A stretch of DNA of 64,000 bases from Phycisphaerales bacterium (lineage in GTDB: Bacteria; Planctomycetota; Phycisphaerae; Phycisphaerales; SM1A02): contig JAQWMQ010000011.1 of assembly GCA_029246705.1 (NCBI GenBank), positions 62,001-126,000 on the forward strand, given 5' to 3'. Under the pieces are notes generated by a model that saw only the letters and a program-made list of their open reading frames with translations, was not told the origin of the DNA and did not search any database. This document shows, piece after piece, positions 14,333-24,877 of this stretch. The position numbers and the translations under genes are program-made. Each line of letters opens with the position of its first letter. The first letter of the stretch is position 1.

Positions 14333-15859
14333 GTGTTCATGATCGAAGAGCTGAGTGTCCTTGATCACCTGCCCGTCCTGACCCTGCTGCTGGGACTGGT
14401 GCTCGCGATCGGTGCGGTGCTCAGTCGCGTGAGCAAGTTCATGGGCGTCCCGGCGGGGCTGCTCTTCCTCGCCGCGGGCATGTTGATCGGTGAGGATGGC
14501 CCGGTCGGGCTGGACTTCCACGACTACGACCTCGTCTATGCGATCGGTTCGATCGCCCTGGGGCTGATTCTCTTCCATGGTGGATTGAGCACGCCGTACG
14601 CGACGCTCAGGAAGGCATGGCGTCCCGCCCTGGTACTCGCCACGATCGGAGTCCTCGGGGTGACCTTCGTGACCGGAATCGGGGTCTGGCTTTCCGGTGG
14701 CGTGACGATCATCGCCGCGCTCCTGATCGGTTCGATCCTCGGTTCGACCGACGCCGCCGCGGTCTTCGACCTCCTCGCGAAGCAGCGTCTCAAGGGTCGC
14801 GCGCGTTCGATTCTCGAGGTCGAAAGCGGTTTGAATGATCCGATGGCGTTCGTCCTGGTGTTCGCCTTCACCGAGATGATCACCTACGGCATGGATGAGA
14901 ACCCGGTCGCACTCGGTGTCGAGTACCTCGCGAGCCTCGGGATGCAGCTGATCATCGGCGCGGCGATCGGGATCATCGTCGGCCTGCTCTCGGTCCGACT
15001 GCTTCGCCTCGGTGCGCGTGGTGGTTCCGCGCTCTACCCGGTCCTGACGATGTCGATCGCGCTCATCACCCTTGGGGTGACGATGCTCCTCGGTGGGAGC
15101 GGCCTGCTTGCGGTCTATCTCGCGGGCATGGTCATCGGGAACAACGCCATTCCCTTCCGGGCGACCACCGAACGCATCCACGACACGCTCGCCTGGATCG
15201 CCCAGATCACGATGTTCTTCCTGCTGGGGATCCTGGTCACGCCTTCGGTCCTCCCGGAGTTCTTCTGGGGCGGGCTGATGACCGCACTCTGGGTCGCCCT
15301 GATCGCACGACCGCTGGTGGTGGGGACGATCCTCTTCTGCTTCAGACTGCCCTGGCGGGAGAACGCACTGATCAGCTGGGCGGGTGTTCGCGGTGCGGTC
15401 CCCATCATCCTCGCCACCATCCCGGTCCTCATGATCTCCGAGTTCAAGGAGGACCGCAGCGACGACATCGAGCGGCTCTTCGCCTTCATCTTCATGGTGG
15501 TGGTGATCGGGTCGGTGGTTCCCGGTGCCCTGGTGCGTCCGGTCGCGAAACTGCTTGCCATGCGTGACGGGACGATCGCGGAACCTGCGGTGGAGATCGA
15601 TTTCGTCGCAGGCGAGGCTCTGCATCATCGAACGAAGACCTATCAGGTGACGCCGGGTTCGATCGCGGACCAGTCGACGCTCCAGCAGGTTCCGCTTCCG
15701 CACGACAGTTCGGTGGTCATGGTCCTGCGTGACGCGACCTTCTTCCCGCCACGGGGTGACACCTTGATGAAGGCCGGGGATCACGTCACGGTGGTGTTCG
15801 ATCCGGATGTGCTCAACGAAGTGGACGCGGTCTTCGCGCAGCCGCACCGCAAGCCTTGA
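14333..15859 (+). CDS. Cation/proton antiporter (CPA1, NhaP2/CvrA-like) with TrkA-C domain
   Basis: A 508-residue inner-membrane antiporter. About 12 hydrophobic spans fill residues 10-395, with typical CPA1 features: GLLFLAAGMLIGEDGP near the start, ILFHGGL, the GSTDAAAVFDLL loop and the ion-binding VESGLNDPMAF segment. The last ~90 residues (from about AVEIDFVAGEAL) form a TrkA-C-like cytoplasmic domain that usually senses nucleotides or K+. This arrangement is typical of K+/H+ or Na+/H+ antiporters of the NhaP2 (CvrA) type. I use the GTG start at 14333, eight bases after GGAGGAG; an ATG two codons later is the alternative. It follows a strong terminator and is probably transcribed alone. 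Confidence 0.9.
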   Translation: MFMIEELSVLDHLPVLTLLLGLVLAIGAVLSRVSKFMGVPAGLLFLAAGMLIGEDGPVGLDFHDYDLVYAIGSIALGLILFHGGLSTPYATLRKAWRPALVLATIGVLGVTFVTGIGVWLSGGVTIIAALLIGSILGSTDAAAVFDLLAKQRLKGRARSILEVESGLNDPMAFVLVFAFTEMITYGMDENPVALGVEYLASLGMQLIIGAAIGIIVGLLSVRLLRLGARGGSALYPVLTMSIALITLGVTMLLGGSGLLAVYLAGMVIGNNAIPFRATTERIHDTLAWIAQITMFFLLGILVTPSVLPEFFWGGLMTALWVALIARPLVVGTILFCFRLPWRENALISWAGVRGAVPIILATIPVLMISEFKEDRSDDIERLFAFIFMVVVIGSVVPGALVRPVAKLLAMRDGTIAEPAVEIDFVAGEALHHRTKTYQVTPGSIADQSTLQQVPLPHDSSVVMVLRDATFFPPRGDTLMKAGDHVTVVFDPDVLNEVDAVFAQPHRKP

Positions 15860-15940
15860 ATTTGTCGTCCCCCTCGGCTCTGAAGCAACCGTCCGCTCCC
15901 GGGTGCGGTAGGCTGCTGATACCTCTTTCAGGAGCCGGTC

Positions 15941-18900
15941 ATGCAATCGAATCTTCTTCCCGTGTCGCGAATCGCGGTGGTCCTCACCCTGGCAGGCCTG
16001 GTGCAGTTCGAGGCCTGGTGTCTCCATCAGGACCAGGAGACCGAGCCTCGTCAGCGCACCGGTGAACCCTGGAACGACATGGACTACGGTCCGTTTCTCT
16101 CCGCCGTGATCGAAGTCACGCCGGAGAACATCGCCTCCAAGGGCATCGCGATCCCGCTGGATGATTCGGGGCGTCACGCGATGCTCTTCGACACCGCGGA
16201 ACTCCGCTGGGCGGCGGCCTGGACCGGTGACTTCGTCGAACTCAAGGGCATCGTCTACGACGGTCCGCATGGCGTCTGGCCGCGTATCGCCGGTGAACCC
16301 GTCTTCACCACATCCTCCGGACCCGGGGTCACCCTCGCGGGCGAGAAACCCTTCGAGGATCCGCGATTGGTCCCCTACGGTCCGCTCCCGACCGAGTTGG
16401 GGCGATGGAAGGGACTGATCCGTGATGACGATGGCATCCTTCTGCACTACACGGTCGGTGACAGTCCGGTCTTCGAACGACCGGGTCTCGAGCAGGCGGG
16501 CGATCTCGTCGCCTGGACCCGTTCGCTCGAGTTTCACGACGTCACCGAACCCTTCCACCTGAAGATGCTCGACCTCGAAGATGGCGTGACGCTTTCCGCG
16601 GCTGACGTTCGGGACCTGCCCGATGGTGGCATGCCCGAGCAGGGAACCGAGTACCTCTTTCGCCGGGACGGCAAGCCCGTCCTTATGGTGCACGCGATGG
16701 GGATCGACACCATTCAGAATCCACGGCGAATCGGTTTCGCCGGTACGTCGGTGGGTCTCGACGACGCGGGCCGTCTGGTGATCAGTGTCCTGCCGCCGAC
16801 CACCGCTCGTGACGAGGTCGAGAGCCCCGTCGAGCAGGCACTTCCCGGCGGGGCCGGACTGATCCGACTGCTGATCGCGCCCGTCGACGAGACCACCCTG
16901 CCTGCGTACCGGGAACTCGCCCTTCGAACCAATGGCACCGAACCCGCTCTTCTGGCCGGCGGATGGACTGAAGGCTCCTCCGCACTCTGGCCGCAACGAC
17001 TGACGCTCGAAGGTGCGCTCGAGGTCGACTCCGGCACGCCTGAAGATCGGCAGCTCATCCTGCACGGTCCCGAGGCCGATGAGGAACAGGTCATTCGAGC
17101 ACTGCGGGCCGGGCAGCGTGCTCGCATCGTTCTTGACGATGGCACCCCGGTGAAGGGTTCCTTCGGCTGGTTGGATGAATCGGTGGTGCTGATCGACTGG
17201 AATGTGAACGAGGAGCCAAGACTCCTTGCGGGTTGGGATTTCAAGGAAGGCGCCACGACCACTCGACCCCCGCAGCCACGACAGCAACTCAGGCTGAAGA
17301 ACGTCGAGGTCGGCGAACGTGCCCTTGAGTTCGATGGCGATGGCGAGGCGATCTGGAACGATGGTGGGGAACTCGAGTTCCTCGAGACACCGATCACGGT
17401 TGCGGCCTGGGTCAGGACCGAGACCGACGGCACGATCTTCTCCCAGGCGAATGCCGAAGGCCCCTGGATCCCGAATGGCAGGACCTTCTTCATTCGTGGC
17501 GGTCGGCTCTGCTTCGACGTGGGCTGGGTGGGGGCGGTCTGCGGCAACACCGATGTCGCGGATGGCGAATGGCATCACGTCGCCTTCACCTGGGATCCCC
17601 GGTCCGAAGAGGTGGCGCTCTGGCTCGATGGTCAACAGGAAGCCGCTGATGAGCTGGCGCCACGAGCCCCGTTGCCCGACTCGGTGGTGCGATTCGGGTT
17701 CACGGCAGAAGACTTTCCCGCCGAGCCGTGGTTCGATGGCTCGATCGGTGGCATTCGACTCATCAAGCGTGCGCTCTCCGCCAACGAGCTTCTGGCGATC
17801 GCCTCCGGCAGCGGGGGGGCGCTGGTCGAGGCGATTGCGATACGGGATCTCGAAGGTGAGATCAGGATCGAAGCCGACGAAATCATCATCTCGCCTTCAC
17901 CGGTCGAGACCGACACCAGTGGTGAACTGCTCGAGTGGTTCGGAAGCACCGATGACCTTCCGGTGTTCTACGAAGCGCTGGCGCGTCATCGCCCCACGCA
18001 ACCTGACGCGTTCATCGTCGATCGAATCTCCTGGCCGAGCGACAATCCCTGGATGTCCTGGATGCGCTTCGGTGATTTCGACTTCCTCGATGAAGGGCGT
18101 TCCGCGGCGATCTCGACCTGGAACGGTGACGTGTGGCGGGTCGATGGCATCGATGGGTCGCTCGAATCCCTCCAGTGGCAGCGGATCGCCAGCGGCCTCA
18201 GCCAACCACTGGGCCTGAAGACCCGTGGAGACGAGATCCTCGTCGGTGGTCGGGACCAGGTCACCCGGCTGGTCGATCTCGACGGTGATCGTGAAACCGA
18301 TCGATACGAGGCGTTCAACGTCGACACCATGAACGCTCCGCACTTTCACGAGCCCGTCAGCGGCATGCAGGTCGATGCCGACGGCAACCTCTATTACATG
18401 AAGGGTGCCCGTCACGCGAAGGTGGCCTCCCATCCTCAGCACGGCACCACGATCAGGATGTCTCCCGATGGATCCTCAAGCGAGGTGATCGCCTCTGGAT
18501 TCAGGGCACCCAACGGTCTCTGGGTCGATCCCGACGGCGTGGTCTTCGGTTCCGATCAGGAAGGGCACTGGACGCCGGCCAACCGGATCAACCGCGTCGA
18601 ACCCGGTGGTTTCTACGGCAACAACTGGAGTGGCAGCCGCCTGGACATGCCGCCGCTTCCCGATTACGACCCGCCGCTCTGCTGGATCCACCCTTCGGTC
18701 GATCGTTCACCCAGCGCCCAGGTCCGGGTTCCTGCGGGTGCCTGGGGCGATCTTGCGGGTCGACTGCTGGGCATCTCCTATGGAACCGGCGAGGTCTACC
18801 TCATCCTCGAGGACGCGGTCGATGGTGTTCACCAGGGTGGCATCGTCCCGCTCGGCATCAAGCTGCCCACGGGTCTGATGCGCGCACGCTTCAACCCCGC

Positions 18901-19372
18901 GGATGGTGATCTCTACCTTGCCGGTCTCTTCGGCTGGTCGTCCAACCAGACCGAGCCGGGTGGCTTCTACCGGGTGCGACGATCGAACACGGTCCTGCCG
19001 ATGCCGCTCGGCGTCAGGGCGGTCCGGGACGGCATGCTCGTCTACTTCAACGATCCGATCGAAACCCCGGATGAATACCTGCTCGATGCCTTTTCCGTCG
19101 AGGCCTGGAACTACGAATGGACGGCCAACTACGGATCGCTCCAGTACGACATCGAGACCGGCAAGGCCGGCACCACCGGCATGCTCATCGAGGATGTCTC
19201 GATCTCGACCGATCGCCGTACGGTCTGGTTGAACATCCCGAGCATGCAGCCGGCCATGCAGGTCCAGGTGGACTGGTCCCTTGAATTCGAGAACGGGGGC
19301 GCTCGTGACTCCTTCGCACACCTGACCGTGCACAAGCTCGCCGATGTCTCCGGTGCGTTCATGCTCGACTGA
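15941..19372 (+). CDS. Large secreted DUF6797-LamG-beta-propeller protein
   Basis: A 1143-residue protein with an N-terminal signal peptide (residues 1-26). Residues ~45-190 match the planctomycetal DUF6797 pattern ([42 protein letters not shown]). A LamG/concanavalin-like domain occupies ~430-620 ([26 protein letters not shown]). From ~700 to ~1030 there are NHL/PQQ-dehydrogenase-type propeller repeats ([44 protein letters not shown]). Such proteins in planctomycetes are usually annotated as membrane-bound dehydrogenases and often end in cytochrome c and heme-binding domains. Here there is no CxxCH, so it is either non-redox or needs a partner. A role in carbohydrate breakdown is inferred. 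The following enolase-family gene, 41 bases on, is probably co-transcribed. Confidence 0.82.
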   Translation: MQSNLLPVSRIAVVLTLAGLVQFEAWCLHQDQETEPRQRTGEPWNDMDYGPFLSAVIEVTPENIASKGIAIPLDDSGRHAMLFDTAELRWAAAWTGDFVELKGIVYDGPHGVWPRIAGEPVFTTSSGPGVTLAGEKPFEDPRLVPYGPLPTELGRWKGLIRDDDGILLHYTVGDSPVFERPGLEQAGDLVAWTRSLEFHDVTEPFHLKMLDLEDGVTLSAADVRDLPDGGMPEQGTEYLFRRDGKPVLMVHAMGIDTIQNPRRIGFAGTSVGLDDAGRLVISVLPPTTARDEVESPVEQALPGGAGLIRLLIAPVDETTLPAYRELALRTNGTEPALLAGGWTEGSSALWPQRLTLEGALEVDSGTPEDRQLILHGPEADEEQVIRALRAGQRARIVLDDGTPVKGSFGWLDESVVLIDWNVNEEPRLLAGWDFKEGATTTRPPQPRQQLRLKNVEVGERALEFDGDGEAIWNDGGELEFLETPITVAAWVRTETDGTIFSQANAEGPWIPNGRTFFIRGGRLCFDVGWVGAVCGNTDVADGEWHHVAFTWDPRSEEVALWLDGQQEAADELAPRAPLPDSVVRFGFTAEDFPAEPWFDGSIGGIRLIKRALSANELLAIASGSGGALVEAIAIRDLEGEIRIEADEIIISPSPVETDTSGELLEWFGSTDDLPVFYEALARHRPTQPDAFIVDRISWPSDNPWMSWMRFGDFDFLDEGRSAAISTWNGDVWRVDGIDGSLESLQWQRIASGLSQPLGLKTRGDEILVGGRDQVTRLVDLDGDRETDRYEAFNVDTMNAPHFHEPVSGMQVDADGNLYYMKGARHAKVASHPQHGTTIRMSPDGSSSEVIASGFRAPNGLWVDPDGVVFGSDQEGHWTPANRINRVEPGGFYGNNWSGSRLDMPPLPDYDPPLCWIHPSVDRSPSAQVRVPAGAWGDLAGRLLGISYGTGEVYLILEDAVDGVHQGGIVPLGIKLPTGLMRARFNPADGDLYLAGLFGWSSNQTEPGGFYRVRRSNTVLPMPLGVRAVRDGMLVYFNDPIETPDEYLLDAFSVEAWNYEWTANYGSLQYDIETGKAGTTGMLIEDVSISTDRRTVWLNIPSMQPAMQVQVDWSLEFENGGARDSFAHLTVHKLADVSGAFMLD

Positions 19373-19413
19373 TTCTCTCCGTCCTCCGGTGGCGAAACCC
19401 TGAAAGCGAAACC

Positions 19414-20520
19414 ATGAAGATCACGCGCATCCAGGCATTCCAGGTCGACCTGCCTCTTCACGAGGGAAGCTACAACTGGTCGGGCGGCAAGTCCGTCGCG
19501 GTGTTCGACAGCACGGTGGTTCGTATCGAGACCGATTCCGGACTGGTCGGGTTCGGTGAGATCACGCCACTTGGTCCGGTGTATCTGCCTTCGTATGCGG
19601 CCGGGGCCCGTGCCGGCATCTCGGAACTCGCCCCACAGCTGATCGGTCTCGACCCGCGCGACGTCGACGTGGTGTCCCGGGCGATGGATGTCGCGCTGAA
19701 GGGGCATCCATACGTCAAGAGTGCGATCGACATGGCCTGCTGGGATCTGCTGGGCAAATCGACCGGACTTCCCCTGGTCACCCTGCTTGGTGGCCGGTGC
19801 GGAGAGGATTTCGTCCTCTACCGGGCGATCTCCCAGGATGCGCCCGATGCGATGGCCGCGAACATCAAGGGCTACCGTGACGAGGGCTACCGCCGTTTCC
19901 AGTTGAAGGTCGGAAGCGACGTCGAGACCGACATCGCTCGCATCCGTTCATGCGCGGCAGTGCTCGAATCCGGCGATGTTCTCGTTGCCGACGCGAACAC
20001 CGGATGGCTCCCGCACGAGGCTGCGCGCGTGGTTCGTGGTGTCGCCGACATCGATGTCTACATCGAACAACCCTGCCGCACCTACGAGGAATGCCTGTCG
20101 ATACGCCGCCGGACGAACCATCCCTTCGTCATGGACGAGTCGATCGAGGACCTGGACAGCCTGGTCCGTGCACTGCGCGATGATGCGATGGACGTCGTCA
20201 ACATCAAGATCGGCAAGTTCGGTGGACTGACCAAGGCGCGACGAGCCCGGGATCTCTGCGCCGAGCGGGGGATCGCCATGACCATCGAGGATGCCTGGGG
20301 CAGCGACATCGTCACCGCCGCGATCGCGCACCTGGCGCACAGCACGCCCACCGAACTCCTGTTCACCGCGACCGATTTCAATTCCTACGTGACGGTGTCG
20401 ACCGCCGATGGTGCGCCACGACGGACGAACGGTCGCATGTCCGCACCTGCGGCTCCAGGTCTTGGGATCGAACCGCGCGAGGATGTCCTCGGCAGTCCGC
20501 TGCTCGACTGCAACGGATGA
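19414..20520 (+). CDS. Enolase-superfamily enzyme (mandelate racemase/MLE group), hydroxyproline-betaine epimerase or cis-3-hydroxyproline dehydratase type
   Basis: A 368-residue enzyme with the capping domain (residues 1-125) and modified TIM barrel. Acid-base and metal residues are visible: Lys in FQLKVGS, Asp of VADANTGW, Glu of YIEQPC, Asp-Glu of VMDESIED, and the second Lys of [10 protein letters not shown]. The segments [14 protein letters not shown] and [12 protein letters not shown] resemble the 4-hydroxyproline betaine 2-epimerase and cis-3-hydroxy-L-proline dehydratase group more than muconate cycloisomerase. The two-Lys layout fits proton abstraction from either face. It would act on an amino acid or betaine derivative; the substrate cannot be fixed from sequence alone. 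It follows the propeller gene at 41 bases and is convergent with the CotH gene. Confidence 0.82.
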   Translation: MKITRIQAFQVDLPLHEGSYNWSGGKSVAVFDSTVVRIETDSGLVGFGEITPLGPVYLPSYAAGARAGISELAPQLIGLDPRDVDVVSRAMDVALKGHPYVKSAIDMACWDLLGKSTGLPLVTLLGGRCGEDFVLYRAISQDAPDAMAANIKGYRDEGYRRFQLKVGSDVETDIARIRSCAAVLESGDVLVADANTGWLPHEAARVVRGVADIDVYIEQPCRTYEECLSIRRRTNHPFVMDESIEDLDSLVRALRDDAMDVVNIKIGKFGGLTKARRARDLCAERGIAMTIEDAWGSDIVTAAIAHLAHSTPTELLFTATDFNSYVTVSTADGAPRRTNGRMSAPAAPGLGIEPREDVLGSPLLDCNG

Positions 20521-20546
20521 TCGGGGCTTCGCAGGGGCCGCTTCGA

Positions 20547-22784
20547 TCAGTTGTAGGCCTTCCGGATCAGGTCGGCGCAGTCCGGGCGCTGGTTCCTCAT
20601 CGCTGCAAGATCGATCTTGATCTGCAGGTTGTCCCGAAGCCAGACGGCGATGCCCTCGATCTCGGGACCCCATGGTGCTGAAGCCGAGTCCTCGGCCGAT
20701 GCACCGTCGCGGTTTCGAATGCTCGTGTCGATGTTCGATTCGAGCAGCAGCTTCACGATGTCGGTCCGACCGAGGAACGCAGCGCCGATCAGGGCCGTGC
20801 CACCGTCCTGGTTGGTCGCGTTGATGTCGACTCCGGCCGCGAGGAGCTCACGGACCGCTTTCGGATTGTCGGCAAGAGCCGCCCAGCACAGTGGGGTGAT
20901 GCCCATCTGGTCCCGGGCATCGAGGTCCGGGCAGTCACTGATGGCTTTCGCGAGATCGGCATCACGGCCTGACTTGATGATCTCCCTGAGTTCTCCGATC
21001 TCTTCGGATGTCTCGGGGGCGCTGCCGGTTCCGCCTGCCTGTGCCAGTAGTTTCACGGTGTCGGGCCGGTTCTCGCGGACTTCCTTCAGATCGAGTTCGA
21101 GTTGGAAGTACATCGAGAGGAATTGGACGAGGCCCCTGATCTCGGGTGTCCAGGGCACCGCGGCCGCCATCATGGCGGTGGACTGGTCGTTGTTGCGGGC
21201 ATTCACGTCCGCGCCGCCCTCGATCAGGATCTCGACCACCTCGCTGTGCCCGAGAAAAGCCGCCGAGATCAGGGGGGTGCCACCATCACCGTTGCGTACG
21301 TTCGGGTCCGCTCCGCGCTCGAGAAGCAGTGCGACGGCTTCGGCCTGCCCGGCCATTGCCGCAATGTTCAGCGCAGTGCCTCGCTCCTTGTTGACGGCGT
21401 TGATGTCGGCTCCCTCGCGAAGGTGCATCTCGATGATCTCGAGATCCCCGTTCTTCGCGGCGGCCATCAGGTCCGACTCCGACGGCTTGTCATTGAAACC
21501 ACCCGGACCGATGATCGCCGGTTCGGCGGGCGGGGCGTCCCACGGCTGCATGTCGTCACCGGCGATCTCCTTGGCCACTTCGGCACGCCGTTTTCCTATG
21601 AAACGACGGAGTCTGCCGCTGTCCTGGCTGTAGATCTGAGACGGGTCGAGATGCGGATCGAGCAAGGTCTCGACGCGAGTGATCTCCGCGAGCAGTGCCT
21701 CCTCGTCCCAGTGGTTCTCGAGGAGTTCTCGCATCTCCCTTGCATAGCGCTTGCGTCCTTCATCCGTTGCGAAGACTCGATGGGTGATCAGTCCCTGGGT
21801 CCGGACCGATTTGGGACTGTCGTCCTTTTCCCAGCCCATGGGGTTCTTCTCGAAGAGAGCATCGGTGCCCCACGGCATGAAGTGGAACCTGCCGGTGTCC
21901 GGGTTCAGGTAGACGAAGTAGTTGTTTCGATTCCCCGAGTAGCCGTCCCAGAAGCTCAGCAGGCCCTCGAGCGCCCAGAAACGGTAGAACGCATCCTCGT
22001 CGACCAGTGCCCAGAGTTCCTCGAGTGATTCGAGCTCATCCTCCTCGAGGACCTCGATCAGCTTCTCCACGTGCTTGAGGCCCTTCTTCCGCTTGCCGCT
22101 CTTGCGTTCGAAGCTGCCTGCCCAGTCCGGGTAGAAGTCGGTGACCGTTCCCTCGTAGAGGACTCCGTCGGAGTTTCCGAACTCACGTTCGAGAAGATGG
22201 TCCTTGACACTCTCGACGTGCGTGTACACGCCGAGATCCTTGCCGTTGACGGTGATCCTGGCGAAACCGGACCGGCATCCCGGTGATCCCGCCTCATCGA
22301 ACAGCTTGTAGGTCAGGTGCTGGCTCAGCAGGCTCTTGTCCTGCTTGTTGTTGTTGAAGGTCAGGCTCTTCATGCCCAGCATCGAACCATCCTCGTCGTA
22401 GCGGTCGAGCTTGATCTTCAGCGAGGGACGTTCCGAGTCCTGGGATCCGATGAAACCCTTCTTGCGGAGGCCGACGCGTTCGTGGCGCACACCGTCGATG
22501 GTGACGTTCGCCTCGACATGGCTGTAGGGGGAATCGATCGGTTCGAACTGTCGGCTCGGAGGAAGCGCATCCATGAAGCCGCGGGTCTGGAAGCGGATCC
22601 GGTCCCAGTCATCCTCGTCAAGCTCGATCTCCACCATGATCACCCGGTCGGCGGGGAAGAGGTCGTCGGGCCGCTGATCCTGTCCGGTCGCAGGAGCGCC
22701 GACGACCATGCCCAGCAACATCATGAGGATGGTGAGTGGCCTGTACTGCCACGTCGTCTTCACGGTTTCATTCATGCATTTCAT
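20547..22784 (-). CDS. Exported CotH-kinase-like protein fused to two ankyrin repeat blocks
   Basis: A 745-residue protein. I start at 22784, giving MKCMNETVK followed by a hydrophobic export segment (LTILMMLLGMVVGAPATG). Residues ~35-390 form a CotH-type atypical kinase domain: VTIDGVRHERVGLRKKG, RPSLKIKLDRYDEDG, LTFNNNKQDKSLLSQHLTYKLF, GYSGNRNNYFVYLNP and FMPWGTDALF. The last two give the Asn/Asp metal-site pattern of CotH proteins. Two ankyrin blocks follow (about 440-540 and 610-700), each ending in the same kind of module (APWGPEI or VPWTPEI, then an ExRPD motif), so the C-terminal half arose by internal duplication. CotH proteins phosphorylate surface proteins, and the ankyrin repeats could bind substrates. 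The export-plus-ankyrin arrangement is uncommon. Confidence 0.82.
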   Translation of the reverse strand: MKCMNETVKTTWQYRPLTILMMLLGMVVGAPATGQDQRPDDLFPADRVIMVEIELDEDDWDRIRFQTRGFMDALPPSRQFEPIDSPYSHVEANVTIDGVRHERVGLRKKGFIGSQDSERPSLKIKLDRYDEDGSMLGMKSLTFNNNKQDKSLLSQHLTYKLFDEAGSPGCRSGFARITVNGKDLGVYTHVESVKDHLLEREFGNSDGVLYEGTVTDFYPDWAGSFERKSGKRKKGLKHVEKLIEVLEEDELESLEELWALVDEDAFYRFWALEGLLSFWDGYSGNRNNYFVYLNPDTGRFHFMPWGTDALFEKNPMGWEKDDSPKSVRTQGLITHRVFATDEGRKRYAREMRELLENHWDEEALLAEITRVETLLDPHLDPSQIYSQDSGRLRRFIGKRRAEVAKEIAGDDMQPWDAPPAEPAIIGPGGFNDKPSESDLMAAAKNGDLEIIEMHLREGADINAVNKERGTALNIAAMAGQAEAVALLLERGADPNVRNGDGGTPLISAAFLGHSEVVEILIEGGADVNARNNDQSTAMMAAAVPWTPEIRGLVQFLSMYFQLELDLKEVRENRPDTVKLLAQAGGTGSAPETSEEIGELREIIKSGRDADLAKAISDCPDLDARDQMGITPLCWAALADNPKAVRELLAAGVDINATNQDGGTALIGAAFLGRTDIVKLLLESNIDTSIRNRDGASAEDSASAPWGPEIEGIAVWLRDNLQIKIDLAAMRNQRPDCADLIRKAYN

Positions 22785-22890
22785 GCATGGAGTATAGCTC
22801 TTGGTCTTCAACCCACCCCGGCTCTGATATCCCCTTTCAGGGGTCATGACGTGGTCATGCGAAGTACCGACCCAGCAGCCTTGCTGGTGA

Positions 22891-23004
22891 TGGGGACGGT
22901 GCGCTCATCTCTACTGCCCGGAGGATTTCAACGGTGATGGCATGATCAATGGTGCCGATCTCGCCTGCATCATCGGGCAATGGGGGGCTTGCAGCAGCGG
23001 ATGA
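22891..23004 (+). pseudogene. Orphan C-terminal EF-hand (dockerin-like) tail of a lost exoprotein
   Basis: The plus strand reads YCPEDFNGDGMINGADL and then ACIIGQWGACSSG before a TGA at 23002-23004, with a stop only ten codons upstream of this segment. It is the standard Phycisphaerae C-terminal calcium-binding tail (DFNGDG.INGADLA..IGQWGAC) normally attached to large secreted proteins. There is no start, signal peptide or catalytic domain, because the CotH gene begins on the other strand just to the left. It is best read as the surviving 3' end of a deleted or rearranged gene. It fills most of the 307-base gap between the CotH and sulfatase genes. Confidence 0.75.
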
Positions 23005-23091
23005 CCCCGGCCGGGGAAATCCGGGTTTCCATCGAAGTGGCATGCCGCCTCCAGCACTGCAAGGGTATCCTCGGACCTGGAGGACCGATCC

Positions 23092-24753
23092 ATGTACGCA
23101 CTTGTGGCAATGGCGTTGTCTTTCGCGTTCGTCGCGTCGCACGAGAATCGCGAAGACGGTGATCCCCCTTCGGAACGACCGAACGTCGTTCTGATCATGG
23201 CGGATGACCTGGGGTATTCCGACATCGGTTGCTACGGGGGAGAGATCCGCACGCCGAATCTCGATGCACTCGCCGCGAACGGGATTCGCTTCACCCAGTT
23301 CTACAACACCGCCCGTTGCTGTCCGACGCGGGCTGCACTCATGAGCGGTCGATATGCACACCAGTCCGGCGTCGGTCACATGGTGAACGACGCGGGTCGT
23401 GACGCGTATCGTGGTGAACTCAGCCGGGACAGCGTCACCATCGCGGAAGTCCTTGGTGAAAACGGCTATGCGACGGGGATGAGTGGCAAGTGGCACGTCA
23501 CCCACAATCTGGGCAGTCCTCGCGAGATGATCGAGCCCGAAGTACGCACGAACTGGCCGACCGATCGGGGGTTCGAATCCTTCTACGGGACGGTTCATGG
23601 TGCGGGGAGCTTCTTCGACCCCGTCACCCTTGCGCGCGGGGATGAGTACATCGAACTCGACCGGGACGACTTCTACTACACCGACCGGATCAACGAGGAA
23701 GCCGCCCGCTTCATCACCGAACATGCGGACTCCGGCGACGAGCGGCCGTTCTTCCTCTATGTCGCCCACACCGCACCGCACTGGCCACTGCATGCACGAC
23801 CCGAGGACATCGACCGATACAAGGGTCGATACGACAAGGGATGGGATGCCACTCGAGACGCTCGATACGAGCGCATGAAGACGATGGGCGTCATCGATGG
23901 ATCATGGCCGATGACCGGTCGGGACTCGCGGGTCGAGGACTGGGAATCCGTCGAGCACAAGGCCTGGCAGGCACGGCGCATGGAGGTCTATGCCGCGCAG
24001 GTCGATTCGATGGATCGTGGCATCGGTCTCGTGATCGATGCGCTTCGCAAGAGCGGGCAGTTGGAGAACACCCTCGTGATGTTCCTGGCGGACAACGGAG
24101 GGTGCGCCGAGGAGATCGGCCCCAACTGGAGAAGCTTGAGCATTCCGGAGACCACGCATGATGGTCGTCCCGTCGCAAACGGCAACGACCCTGCGGTGAT
24201 GCCGGGTGCCGAAGACAACTACCAGAGCTACGGCGTGCCCTGGGCAAACGTCTCCAACACGCCTTTTCGTCGTTACAAGCACCACGTTCATGAAGGCGGC
24301 ATCGCCAGTCCGCTGGTGGTGCACTGGCCCGATCGGATCAAGTCGGGGGGTGCGTTCCGGCGCACGCCCGGCCATGTCATCGACATCATGGCGACCTGCG
24401 TCGACGTGGCCGGGGCGAACTATCCGAAGATGCATGATGGCCGCGTGATCGAGCCACTGGAGGGAACCAGTCTCCTGCCCGCACTGGTCGTGGGGGACTT
24501 CGATCGTGACGCCATCTTCTGGGAGCACGAAGGAAACCGTGCGGTCAGGCAGGGGCGATGGAAGCTGGTCTCTCGTCACAAGCGTGACTGGGAGTTGTAC
24601 GACCTTGCCGCCGATCGCACCGAGATGACGGATCTGTCCGGGGTCGAGCCCGAACGTGTCGCTGCCTTGTCGCTCCTGTATGACGCCTGGGCGGTCCGAT
24701 GTGGTGTCGAGCCATGGCCTCTTGCTCCCGTGCAATCCTCTGCAGGCAAGTGA
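23092..24753 (+). CDS. Exported type I sulfatase (arylsulfatase family)
   Basis: A 553-residue formylglycine-dependent sulfatase. The N-terminus is a short hydrophobic signal (MYALVAMALSFAFVAS). Metal-binding DD is at 38-39 (IMADDLGYSDIG). The maturation motif C-x-P-x-R is present as CCPTR with Cys76 as the residue to be oxidised; the preceding and following ALMSGRY is typical of the S1 family. SGKWH and the FLADNGG metal segment are intact. It would remove sulfate from algal polysaccharides or glycans. No formylglycine-generating enzyme or anSME is in the window. GGAGG stands eight bases before the start. The remnant exoprotein tail upstream suggests local rearrangement of degradative genes. 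Confidence 0.92.
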   Translation: MYALVAMALSFAFVASHENREDGDPPSERPNVVLIMADDLGYSDIGCYGGEIRTPNLDALAANGIRFTQFYNTARCCPTRAALMSGRYAHQSGVGHMVNDAGRDAYRGELSRDSVTIAEVLGENGYATGMSGKWHVTHNLGSPREMIEPEVRTNWPTDRGFESFYGTVHGAGSFFDPVTLARGDEYIELDRDDFYYTDRINEEAARFITEHADSGDERPFFLYVAHTAPHWPLHARPEDIDRYKGRYDKGWDATRDARYERMKTMGVIDGSWPMTGRDSRVEDWESVEHKAWQARRMEVYAAQVDSMDRGIGLVIDALRKSGQLENTLVMFLADNGGCAEEIGPNWRSLSIPETTHDGRPVANGNDPAVMPGAEDNYQSYGVPWANVSNTPFRRYKHHVHEGGIASPLVVHWPDRIKSGGAFRRTPGHVIDIMATCVDVAGANYPKMHDGRVIEPLEGTSLLPALVVGDFDRDAIFWEHEGNRAVRQGRWKLVSRHKRDWELYDLAADRTEMTDLSGVEPERVAALSLLYDAWAVRCGVEPWPLAPVQSSAGK

Positions 24754-24877
24754 TCGGCCTCCACTGGTTCAACCGCCATGTTCGCAGCTTGTGATCGTGG
24801 TACGGTGCGTATCGTCTGCCTCATGGTCCCGTAGACGCAGACATGGAACGCAATGCCCATCACAAGGACTCGCCTCG

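Noticed and set aside
14291-17635. Very long minus-strand ORF (1114 codons) across the antiporter and propeller genes
   Set aside because: It is antisense to two well-supported genes, rich in Arg/Asp/Gly/His with no recognisable domain, and spans a gene boundary. It reflects high GC and codon bias.
23560-23580. tRNA-like GTTCGAATC T-arm sequence
   Set aside because: It lies inside the sulfatase coding sequence (Gly-Phe-Glu-Ser) with no cloverleaf around it. No tRNA was found in any intergenic region.
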